A stretch of 5,274 bases of DNA from Anaerolineae bacterium (GCA_003141915.1 PLNY01000002.1:8330-13603), one strand, 5' to 3'; shown: positions 1 through 4,967, numbered from the stretch's first letter. Translations and numbers: made by a program. Notes: generated by a model from the sequence alone, not told the origin.

Positions 1-1737
1 GTAAAGTTCGTAGCTCAAGCTGGAAGAGTTTCCAATCGGATCGGTGCGCTGCGTAAGCAAGGCTTCACAATCATAGTAACCGGAAGTAGTGTTTGCTCGC
101 CAATAAATAAGGCCGTAACGATCAACACTACCATCAGGATGAAAGATACGGAATCCGCTGGCTGCATCGTTCCAATAGATGTTGTCGTATTCGCTTGAAG
201 TGCCGGCTGGCGGTGTGATGTTGAAATCAGGAGCTACGCCAGTCCCGCCAAATGGGTAGCCCGGAATTGAATATTGCGTTCCATCACCCACAACGCCGTA
301 AGCTGGCTGGAGCGTCGTTTTGGTTTCTTCATCGTATGCCGAGCTTGAATTTGAACTTGAATTATAGGTCACTTGCCCGCCGGTTGGCAAATCCACCGTA
401 GCCGTCCAAGTTGCAAAGCTATTGGTTTCGGCCACAGGAACATTGGTCGTCGTTACAACATGAGTTATGCTGTTTGTTATGTATTGCGTTAGTGTCAATG
501 GCATACCTTGAATGTAAATGCGCGAATACCAGTTGTGCAGAAGTCCTGGGCGTGGATAGGCAAACAAGGTTCCTGTTGAATCGCGTTGTTTAATGGTGAC
601 GCGAAAAGCCATGTCCTCACCGCGCGATGTCGTGTAGCTCACTGGTTCGTCCGCAAGAAATACATTGATATATGGTTCCGTTACCCACCACGTCGGCATT
701 CCCTTACAAGTCGGGCATTTCGCATTGGGACTGGTTGGATTTACTTTGCAGCCCTTGTCCTTGCTGTCATTGATGGTGTAAATGTAGCTGCGCCCCAATA
801 CTTGGGCGCATTCCTCATCGGAGACCAGTGGCCAAGACGCTGGCCGCTGGTATGCCGGAATGAGAAAATAGCCGCTTGCTTCGCTGTCAATGTCAGGCGC
901 AGACATCCAATTTGGTTCGCCGAAAATCACACGGTAAGCGCCGAGATTTTGGCGGTATTCCAGCAACGCACCATAGTGATTTTGCGCCCAATGAACGATA
1001 CACGGAACAGGCAAAGGCGTCCTGTCGGTGCGTTTCACCGCTACCATTCCCAAATCATATTGACGGCTCAACTGGACAAGCCGCAGCAATGAAATACCTT
1101 CTTTCGGCGATGGGTCTTCAATTAAAGCATTGATGACGGACGCGGGCTTGCCCTGCATTCGCGCGATTTCCGCCAGAACCAATGTGCCGCAGCGATAATT
1201 CAGGCTTGGATTTTGCCGCATGGTGATATAGCCCTCTTTTGCCGCCTCAATGCGACGGCGATCTTCGGGGTCGGTGATGGTGCGGTTCTGTGCAGCTTTC
1301 AACAAATCATGCAAGGTCTCGACACGGCCAAGACTTGTCAGCAATTCAAGTTGCCCCGCGAGTGCGTGGCTTGCCTCGCCATACGTTTCCGCGTTGGTGG
1401 CCGTCTTTAATTCCTGCCAAGTCGTTGACCAGTCGTTCAAGGCAGGCGTGATACGTCCGGCCTGTCGGTAGCCGGATGCAAGGGCGTTCCGCATCTGCGG
1501 CGCATATATTGAATTAGGATTGGTGGTGACGTATTGTTCCATCTGCTTTGGATCAGCGACGATGGTTTTCAATTCGTCAGGAACATTCGCAAGGTTCGCC
1601 GGTAAATTATTTTGCCAGCCTGGAACCTTTTCTTGGTTGGCGGGAAACTGGCTGGGCGTAGGCAAAGGGTTCTGGCCAGCCGTCGCCTTGACAATCAAAA
1701 GTCCTGACAGCAAAAAAAGTCCAATTGAATTTTTCAT
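1..1737 (-). CDS. Secreted RHS-family protein, N-terminal part, with C39-peptidase-like domain (partial, runs off the left edge)
   Basis: The reading frame is open from the start to base 1, giving 579 residues and no stop. The start at 1737 gives a clean signal peptide (MKNSIGLFLLSG..., hydrophobic to about residue 18). An in-frame ATG at 1755 would add six residues (MELIRA) and cannot be excluded. Residues about 90-175 are helical and TPR-like. Next comes a papain-fold, C39-peptidase-like segment: 'YRCGTLVL' with Cys183, 'HWAQNHYGALL' with His254, then 'SEASGYFLIP'. The Asp-Pro usually seen just before the 'FGEP' stretch appears to be missing, so catalysis is uncertain. Cys330, Cys341 and Cys344 form a possible metal knuckle before 'WWVTEPYINVFL'. 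The last 50 residues ('DGSVDRYG', 'TDPIGNSSSLSYE') resemble the first RHS/YD repeats, so most of the repeat barrel and any C-terminal toxin lie outside. It follows the LamG gene closely and is probably co-transcribed. Family call is by remembered motifs only. Confidence 0.85.
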   Translation of the reverse strand, partial: MKNSIGLFLLSGLLIVKATAGQNPLPTPSQFPANQEKVPGWQNNLPANLANVPDELKTIVADPKQMEQYVTTNPNSIYAPQMRNALASGYRQAGRITPALNDWSTTWQELKTATNAETYGEASHALAGQLELLTSLGRVETLHDLLKAAQNRTITDPEDRRRIEAAKEGYITMRQNPSLNYRCGTLVLAEIARMQGKPASVINALIEDPSPKEGISLLRLVQLSRQYDLGMVAVKRTDRTPLPVPCIVHWAQNHYGALLEYRQNLGAYRVIFGEPNWMSAPDIDSEASGYFLIPAYQRPASWPLVSDEECAQVLGRSYIYTINDSKDKGCKVNPTSPNAKCPTCKGMPTWWVTEPYINVFLADEPVSYTTSRGEDMAFRVTIKQRDSTGTLFAYPRPGLLHNWYSRIYIQGMPLTLTQYITNSITHVVTTTNVPVAETNSFATWTATVDLPTGGQVTYNSSSNSSSAYDEETKTTLQPAYGVVGDGTQYSIPGYPFGGTGVAPDFNITPPAGTSSEYDNIYWNDAASGFRIFHPDGSVDRYGLIYWRANTTSGYYDCEALLTQRTDPIGNSSSLSYELY

Positions 1738-1771
1738 AGCTCTAATGAGTTCCATTTTTCCAAGTTGAGGG

Positions 1772-3259
1772 TTACGGCAGATTCAAGTTAAGTTTGGGTT
1801 CGGTCACTAGGACACCGAAATTGTCCGGCACTTTCGGATTTGTCCCGGCCATGTATTCCTGATAATTGGTCATGCCGTCGCCGTCGGGATCGGCATTAGG
1901 GTCAACTCCGATGTGGCCGAAATAGAAGATTTCCCAACCATCGGCCATGCCAGTGCCGTCTGTGTCGGCGACATTCGGGTTTGTTTTTGAAACAAGACGC
2001 TCATAAGCATCTGTAAGTCCATCTCCATCAGTATCTTGTGGTGTTCCGAGTTGCAGAAAACAGGCCGTGTTCGGCAATCCTGTAAGGGTGTAGCGGTTGC
2101 AATGATAACCCTGTCCTTGCCACGACCACGGAAAGCCTTTAGAAAGCGTCGAATTTGCAAAAACATCGTAAGCGAGTCCGTCATAACCACCTCCTATCGT
2201 GAATGTTAAATTCATGCTTCCGTTAGCTGCCGCAGTCACTACCACATTTGTAATCCAGACATTGCTGCTGGTAACGCAATCGGACACATTCGTCACATAT
2301 ATCAGGTTGCCGGGGCCGGAAAAAACAGGAGTATAGGGCGCGAAGGCAACGGCTGACGAGACTCCCGAAGCAATGAGGTTATCATTTGCCCAATTTGCGG
2401 GATTCATCCAATAGGGAAACTTTTGCCCGTTGAAGTAATTGTTAATGGTGTCCGAATCCACAACCGCATTGTAAGTGCGTAGGTCATCAAACATACCGTG
2501 GGCTTGTAAAACGCCGTTGCTGTCGCTGCCAAGAAAAAAACCATTCGTGAGAACATCCTGTGAAGGCCAGACGGTCAGGCCGGTCGGATCATTGGTTGCC
2601 AGCGCGCCGTCAACGTAGAGGCTGACGTTCGTGCTGGAATAAGTCAGGGCGATGAAGTGCCAGCGATTTGTCGTCCAGTCAATCGGCGTAGAAAGGGTGT
2701 AACAATTTGATGAGCTGTCGTTCGTCTGCGCGGAGAAATAAAGATTTGCCCCCACATCGTCCACATAGATGCTCCACCAGCCGTAGCTTGAATCCTGCGT
2801 GTAGCCGCCCACTTCCAGCAAGCGTCCATAGACGCCTGATCCAGAGCCGGGATAGTATGCGTCGTTGGTGCTTGCCCAATTCGGCGCAAACCAAAACATC
2901 ACGCTGCCTGAATCAACCGTTAGGTTGGTCGTTCCATCCGCCTCGTAAGTGTTGTATTGAAGCCACGCCGGATCGGTGCTGTCCACCACAACCGCCGTGT
3001 CGTCACCAAGACATGACGACGAGAGATTGGTGAAAGAAATCGGGTCGAAACCGTAGGCGTTCGGCCAAGCGTTCGTGTCCTCGAAATACCAAGCCTCCAA
3101 CGGCGTATAGCTCGGCCCGCTGCCGCCACCACCGCCACCCGGATCAAGTTGTGTCCACCCCTTTTGCGCCAGAAATAAAAATCCCGCAACAACGAGTGCG
3201 CGGGTTAAAGCGACGGCAAGCCATCGTGAACCACCATTCCCCTTTTTTGTTGTTTTCAT
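1772..3259 (-). CDS. Secreted LamG-domain protein with C-terminal calcium-binding (thrombospondin type 3-like) repeats
   Basis: This is a complete 495-residue protein. A basic N-terminus (MKTTKKGNGG) and a hydrophobic run at about residues 13-31 form a signal peptide, followed by a glycine linker (residues 41-46). Residues about 55-280 look like a concanavalin A-like LamG/Laminin_G_3 jelly roll; the hallmark is 'NRWHFIALTY' then 'SLYVDGAL' (199-220) and 'FDDLRTYNAVV' (257-267). Residues about 325-407 resemble a domain common in Verrucomicrobiota exported proteins ('YDVFANSTLS', 'WQGQGYHCN'). Three Asp-rich repeats follow: DTDGDGLTD from 409, DTDGTGMAD from 432, DPDGDGMTN from 458. These are the type that bind calcium. 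The start codon has only a weak upstream ribosome site. A secreted or surface binding role is likely; the ligand is unknown. The RHS gene follows after 16-34 bases, so the two probably form one operon. Confidence 0.87.
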   Translation of the reverse strand: MKTTKKGNGGSRWLAVALTRALVVAGFLFLAQKGWTQLDPGGGGGGSGPSYTPLEAWYFEDTNAWPNAYGFDPISFTNLSSSCLGDDTAVVVDSTDPAWLQYNTYEADGTTNLTVDSGSVMFWFAPNWASTNDAYYPGSGSGVYGRLLEVGGYTQDSSYGWWSIYVDDVGANLYFSAQTNDSSSNCYTLSTPIDWTTNRWHFIALTYSSTNVSLYVDGALATNDPTGLTVWPSQDVLTNGFFLGSDSNGVLQAHGMFDDLRTYNAVVDSDTINNYFNGQKFPYWMNPANWANDNLIASGVSSAVAFAPYTPVFSGPGNLIYVTNVSDCVTSSNVWITNVVVTAAANGSMNLTFTIGGGYDGLAYDVFANSTLSKGFPWSWQGQGYHCNRYTLTGLPNTACFLQLGTPQDTDGDGLTDAYERLVSKTNPNVADTDGTGMADGWEIFYFGHIGVDPNADPDGDGMTNYQEYMAGTNPKVPDNFGVLVTEPKLNLNLP

Positions 3260-3279
3260 AAACTCGTTAAACTTTCAAC

Positions 3280-3308
3280 ATCATTTGATTATTTTTCACA
3301 GTTGTCAT
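3280..3308 (-). promoter_or_regulatory. Putative promoter of the LamG-RHS operon
   Basis: On the minus strand, ATGACA (3303-3308; 5 of 6 to the -35 consensus) is followed by a 17-base spacer and AATGAT (3280-3285; 4 of 6 to the -10 consensus). Transcription would begin near 3273, giving a leader of about 14 bases before the ATG at 3259. The consensus used is the E. coli housekeeping one, which may fit this phylum loosely. Confidence 0.35.
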
Positions 3309-3337
3309 GTTCGGGCGCAAGCAAAATTAAATTTTTC

Positions 3338-3353
3338 ACGATATATGTATCGT
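3338..3353. promoter_or_regulatory. Candidate operator: 16-bp inverted repeat between divergent LamG and XRE1 genes
   Basis: ACGATA-TATG-TATCGT is a perfect inverted repeat with 6-base arms and a 4-base centre. It lies 35 bases upstream of the XRE1 start and 79 bases upstream of the LamG start. Its size and symmetry fit a dimeric XRE/Cro repressor. A second AT-only palindrome, AAAATT-A-AATTTT (3323-3335), lies beside it and may just be promoter AT-richness. The natural candidate binder is the XRE1 protein itself; this is inferred from position. Confidence 0.4.
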
Positions 3354-3360
3354 TCATTTC

Positions 3361-3390
3361 GAGGGTGGAAAAGCGATGTAATATGTCGTG
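3361..3390 (+). promoter_or_regulatory. XRE1 translation start region with an ATG-TAA start-stop in frame ahead of the GTG start
   Basis: A purine-rich GAGGGTGGAAAAG (3361-3373) would serve well as a ribosome site for the ATG at 3376, but that ATG is followed at once by TAA (3379-3381). XRE1 can therefore only begin at the GTG at 3388, which is in the same frame and about 15-22 bases from the purine-rich site. The arrangement is either a minimal start-stop element or a nonsense change at codon 2 of an older start. Confidence 0.5.
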
Positions 3391-3618
3391 GCAATTTCCA
3401 AGAAAGAATGGAAGCGAATCAGTGTCTTCGGCGCGAACGTGCGCCGGGAGCGGGTTCGCAAGGGCATGACGCAGGATGAACTGGCCGAGCGCGCCGAAAT
3501 CGCCACGCGAAATCTTCAAAAAATTGAAGCGGGGGAAATCAACATCCTGCTCACCACCGCGTTCAGGATTCAACTGGCATTGGGGTGTCCATGTAGGCGG
3601 TTGTTGCCAGCCGAGTGA
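3388..3618 (+). CDS. Small XRE/Cro-type helix-turn-helix regulator (XRE1)
   Basis: A 76-residue protein that is almost entirely one HTH_3/XRE DNA-binding domain. Helix 1 is around FGANVRRERVRKG (14-26). The helix-turn-helix is MTQDELAERA then IATRNLQKIEAGE (27-50), and the final helix is TTAFRIQLALG (56-66), ending CPCRRLLPAE. The start must be the GTG at 3388, because TAA lies in frame at 3379. There is no effector, peptidase or toxin domain, so it probably acts as a dimeric repressor or activator of itself and nearby genes. It is divergent from the LamG-RHS operon across 128 bases that hold a perfect inverted repeat, so it is a good candidate regulator of that operon. It is convergent with the response regulator gene. 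The sequence does not show whether it resembles a phage repressor, a restriction-control protein or a housekeeping regulator. Confidence 0.85.
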   Translation: MAISKKEWKRISVFGANVRRERVRKGMTQDELAERAEIATRNLQKIEAGEINILLTTAFRIQLALGCPCRRLLPAE

Positions 3619-3633
3619 CAAAATCCCGCGATT

Positions 3634-3653
3634 GCTTGAAGATTTCTTCAAGC
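3634..3653. terminator. Hairpin between convergent XRE1 and response regulator genes, probable bidirectional terminator
   Basis: GCTTGAAGA-TT-TCTTCAAGC is a perfect inverted repeat; as RNA, an 8-bp stem with an ATTT loop. It lies 15 bases after the XRE1 stop and 32 bases after the response regulator stop. The flanks hold only short T-runs (GGTTTT on the plus side, none of note on the minus side), so it is a weak intrinsic terminator by sequence. Position between convergent genes supports the call. Confidence 0.55.
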
Positions 3654-3685
3654 GGTTTTCGCCGGAAACGGAATGAAATTCGTTT

Positions 3686-4093
3686 TCAATTTTGTATCGA
3701 GGTCGTCTCATGTGATTGTGATTTTCTGGCGTGTGTGGCGATGCGGAAAATGAAATCGCTCATCTCGAAAGGCTTCTCAATGTAATCCACCGCGCCGAGT
3801 TCAAGAGCGCGCTGCCGATTTTCTTCATGCGGCTGGCCGGTGACAAAAATGATGGGCGTGTTTCTGGAGATATGCCGTCGTTTGAGTTCACGGCAGATTT
3901 CAAATCCTTTGATGTCGGGCAAATCCATATCGAGCGTGATGACATCAAATCTGGTCGCGCTCGCCAACTCAATCCCCTTCTTGCCGTTGTGCGCGGTCGT
4001 CACGTCGTAGCCTACGCGTGACAGCAGAAATACCATCATCAGTGCCACCGGCATTTCGTCTTCAACCACCAGAATTTTCAGCTTGTCGCTCAT
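3686..4093 (-). CDS. Single-domain response regulator (CheY-like receiver)
   Basis: A 135-residue protein that is one receiver (REC) domain with a short polar tail. The key residues are all visible: acidic pair Glu11/Asp12 in 'ILVVEDE', phospho-accepting Asp55 in 'DVITLDMDLPD', Thr85 in 'IIFVTGQP', and Lys107 in 'DYIEKPFE'. No DNA-binding, enzymatic or histidine phosphotransfer domain follows, so it should signal through protein contacts, as CheY or Spo0F types do. No histidine kinase is in the window. The ATG at 4093 has GGAA about 11 bases upstream. The gene is divergent from XRE2 across 144 bases and convergent with XRE1, so it is probably transcribed alone. Its partner kinase and output cannot be told from here. 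Confidence 0.95.
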   Translation of the reverse strand: MSDKLKILVVEDEMPVALMMVFLLSRVGYDVTTAHNGKKGIELASATRFDVITLDMDLPDIKGFEICRELKRRHISRNTPIIFVTGQPHEENRQRALELGAVDYIEKPFEMSDFIFRIATHARKSQSHETTSIQN

Positions 4094-4111
4094 AAATTAT
4101 TTCCGATTACT

Positions 4112-4140
4112 ACCGGCATTGTCCGTAGCGTCACCGGCAT
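4112..4140. repeat. Direct repeat ACCGGCAT, two copies 21 bp apart, upstream of the response regulator
   Basis: ACCGGCAT occurs at 4112-4119 and 4133-4140, a spacing of 21 bp or two helical turns. A third copy is at 4047-4054 inside the start of the response regulator gene. Two-turn spacing fits a tandem regulator site in the leader, but an 8-mer repeat may be chance. Confidence 0.3.
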
Positions 4141-4185
4141 GGCGTGATTTTCTAAACGCTTCCCGAAAGGAGCGCAAGCATAAAT

Positions 4186-4201
4186 ACACAGTATAATGTG
4201 T
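4186..4201 (+). promoter_or_regulatory. Putative XRE2 promoter -10 box embedded in an inverted repeat
   Basis: ACACA-GTATAA-TGTGT is an inverted repeat with 5-base arms that contains a perfect TATAAT (4192-4197) on the plus strand and TATACT on the minus strand. Transcription toward XRE2 would begin near 4204, giving a leader of about 34 bases. No good -35 box is seen 16-18 bases upstream, which suggests weak or assisted initiation. The overlap of -10 and dyad fits an operator for autorepression. The minus-strand box could serve the response regulator, with a leader of about 100 bases. Confidence 0.45.
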
Positions 4202-4237
4202 GGTCGCTTGGCGGACTTTTTGGTTTCGTGACGATAG

Positions 4238-4459
4238 ATGCCATCCAAACCATTTCATCGGCGCGTGTTGGGCGACAAGATGCGCGCCTACCGCAAGCAG
4301 GCCGGTCTCTCGCAAGAGAAGCTGGCGGAGAAGGCCGATTTGCACCACAACTTCATCGGCGAGGTCGAGCGCGGGAACATGGAGATTTCGCTCACTTCCA
4401 TGCTGAAAATTGCCAAAGCCCTGAAAGTGAAAGTGCGCGACTTGGTGGACGCATTGTGA
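4238..4459 (+). CDS. Small XRE/Cro-type helix-turn-helix regulator (XRE2)
   Basis: A 73-residue single-domain XRE protein. Helix 1 is LGDKMRAYRKQAG (11-23). The helix-turn-helix is LSQEKLAEKA then DLHHNFIGEVERG (24-46), and the closing helices are SLTSMLKIAKALKV then VRDLVDAL. The ATG at 4238 follows an in-frame TAG at 4235, so the protein cannot start further upstream. No clear ribosome site precedes it. Later in-frame starts (GTG 4265, ATG 4280) would cut into helix 1 and are less likely. It shares with XRE3 the pattern AxLHxx(F/Y)IGx(V/I)ExG, so those two are closer to each other than to XRE1. It is divergent from the response regulator and has its own promoter-like dyad upstream and a hairpin downstream. 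A dimeric, self-regulating DNA-binding protein is likely; its targets are unknown. Confidence 0.88.
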   Translation: MPSKPFHRRVLGDKMRAYRKQAGLSQEKLAEKADLHHNFIGEVERGNMEISLTSMLKIAKALKVKVRDLVDAL

Positions 4460-4489
4460 ACGTCGCGCATCCTGTGGATCGCTTTTACT

Positions 4490-4509
4490 GGCGTCAATAA
4501 TTGATCGCC
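4490..4509 (+). terminator. Hairpin downstream of XRE2, possible terminator
   Basis: GGCGTCAA (4490-4497), loop TAA, then TTGA-T-CGCC (4501-4509) form an 8-bp stem with one bulged T. It starts 31 bases after the XRE2 stop. No T-run follows, so intrinsic termination would be weak. Confidence 0.35.
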
Positions 4510-4535
4510 TTCCGACTGGCATCCCCTGATTCATG

Positions 4536-4573
4536 TTGTCCGTTTGAAGGACTTGTAACTGACGGACGGACAA
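4536..4573. repeat. Inverted repeat TTGTCCGT ... ACGGACAA upstream of XRE3
   Basis: TTGTCCGT (4536-4543) and ACGGACAA (4566-4573) are perfect 8-base inverted arms separated by 22 bases; the right arm sits in a tandem GGAC-GGAC stretch. The region overlaps the proposed XRE3 -35 box. It could be a pair of regulator half-sites or a hairpin. Confidence 0.35.
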
Positions 4574-4591
4574 ATGCAAGAATATATTCTT
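4559..4591 (+). promoter_or_regulatory. Putative XRE3 promoter with overlapping palindromic operator
   Basis: CTGACG (4559-4564; 4 of 6 to the -35 consensus), an 18-base spacer and TATATT (4583-4588; 5 of 6 to the -10 consensus) form a plausible promoter. The -10 box lies wholly inside AAGAATATATTCTT (4578-4591), a perfect 14-bp palindrome with no spacer. A regulator bound there would block RNA polymerase, which fits autorepression by XRE3. Transcription would begin near 4595. Confidence 0.45.
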
Positions 4592-4598
4592 ATGCGGT

Positions 4599-4639
4599 CG
4601 GCGGCTTCGCTCGTTGCAGCGTTAAGCAATGCGCCGCCG
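4599..4639 (+). other. GC-rich leader stem enclosing the first XRE3 start codon
   Basis: CGGCGGC (4599-4605) can pair with GCCGCCG (4633-4639, or the register 4636-4642). The 27-base loop holds the ATG at 4629. The structure would leave the second in-frame ATG (4644) just outside the stem, so it may affect which start is used. Confidence 0.3.
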
Positions 4640-4889
4640 CCGTATGGAATTTTCAGATGCCTTTGCCCTGGTGTTGCAACGACACCGGGCAGCCAAGGAA
4701 TTGAGCAAGCAGACCCTCGCGCAAAAAGCGGGACTCCATCAAACGTATATCGGAAAAATTGAAAACGGATTGAGTAATCCGAGTCTGGACGCTGCCAATG
4801 CGATTGCCGAGGCGTTGGGAGTTTCGTTTGCGACTTTGGTTGCTGAAGCCGAAATCGAAAGGCGGCGAGGGGAGTCCGCGCCTAATTGA
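4629..4889 (+). CDS. Small XRE/Cro-type helix-turn-helix regulator (XRE3)
   Basis: An 86-residue single-domain XRE protein. Helix 1 is FALVLQRHRAAKE (12-24). The helix-turn-helix is LSKQTLAQKA then GLHQTYIGKIENG (25-47). The rest is the usual NPSLDAANAIAEALGVSF and a charged tail, AEAEIERRRGESAPN. TAA in frame at 4623 limits the start to ATG 4629 or ATG 4644. The first adds MRRRR; the second begins MEFSDAF, which looks more like the family's usual start. Neither has a clear ribosome site, so 4629 is given only as the longest choice. A promoter overlapped by a perfect palindrome lies 38 bases or more upstream, suggesting self-repression. The gene runs toward the recombinase gene on the other strand. 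Targets are unknown; a role in controlling the adjacent recombinase or its element is possible but unproven. Confidence 0.88.
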   Translation: MRRRRMEFSDAFALVLQRHRAAKELSKQTLAQKAGLHQTYIGKIENGLSNPSLDAANAIAEALGVSFATLVAEAEIERRRGESAPN

Positions 4890-4923
4890 ATGCAATCAAG
4901 CGCGCCGGGCGACCGTGCTTGTC

Positions 4924-4963
4924 ATGCCCGCCGCGACCAGCGCGCGTTGGTCGCGGCGGGTAT
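4924..4963. terminator. Strong GC-rich hairpin between convergent XRE3 and recombinase genes
   Basis: CCCGCCGCGACCA (4927-4939) pairs perfectly with TGGTCGCGGCGGG (4948-4960). A G-T wobble and two further pairs extend the stem to 16 bp (4924-4963), with an 8-base loop GCGCGCGT. It starts 35 bases after the XRE3 stop and ends 4 bases before the recombinase stop codon on the other strand. No T-run follows on either side, so it is not a textbook intrinsic terminator. A bidirectional terminator or 3' end stabiliser is the simplest reading. A recombination site for the adjacent recombinase is an alternative. Confidence 0.55.
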
Positions 4964-4967
4964 CTCG

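Noticed and set aside
586..1092. Open frame of 168 codons on the plus strand
   Set aside because: It is antisense to the RHS gene, has no recognisable domain, and the minus-strand frame shows clear family motifs throughout.
2644..3192. Several open frames overlapping the LamG gene on both strands
   Set aside because: They are shadows of the 495-residue frame, which has a signal peptide, LamG core and Asp-rich repeats in order.
3476..3676. A second frame continuing past the XRE1 stop (ends KRFSPETE), possible frameshifted C-terminus
   Set aside because: The XRE1 frame already ends normally for the family (LALG...RRLLP), and the extra residues coincide with the inverted repeat, which explains the open frame.
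3289..3711. Open frame of 140 codons on the minus strand across XRE1
   Set aside because: It is antisense to a clear XRE domain, overlaps the 3' end of the response regulator, and its residues match no family.
4097..4579. Open frame of 160 codons on the minus strand across XRE2
   Set aside because: It covers the XRE2 gene in antisense and ends just upstream of the response regulator; composition and motifs do not look like a real protein.
4886..4899. Near-palindrome TTGAATGCAATCAA at the XRE3 stop codon
   Set aside because: One mismatch in the centre and overlap with coding sequence; too short to support a function beside the stronger hairpin 25 bases away.
4890..4967. Integron attC-type site near the recombinase
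   Set aside because: No GTTRRRY/RYYYAAC core pair was found at the ends of the hairpin, and the site lies at the 3' side of the recombinase gene, unlike a standard attI. A non-integron attachment site is still open.
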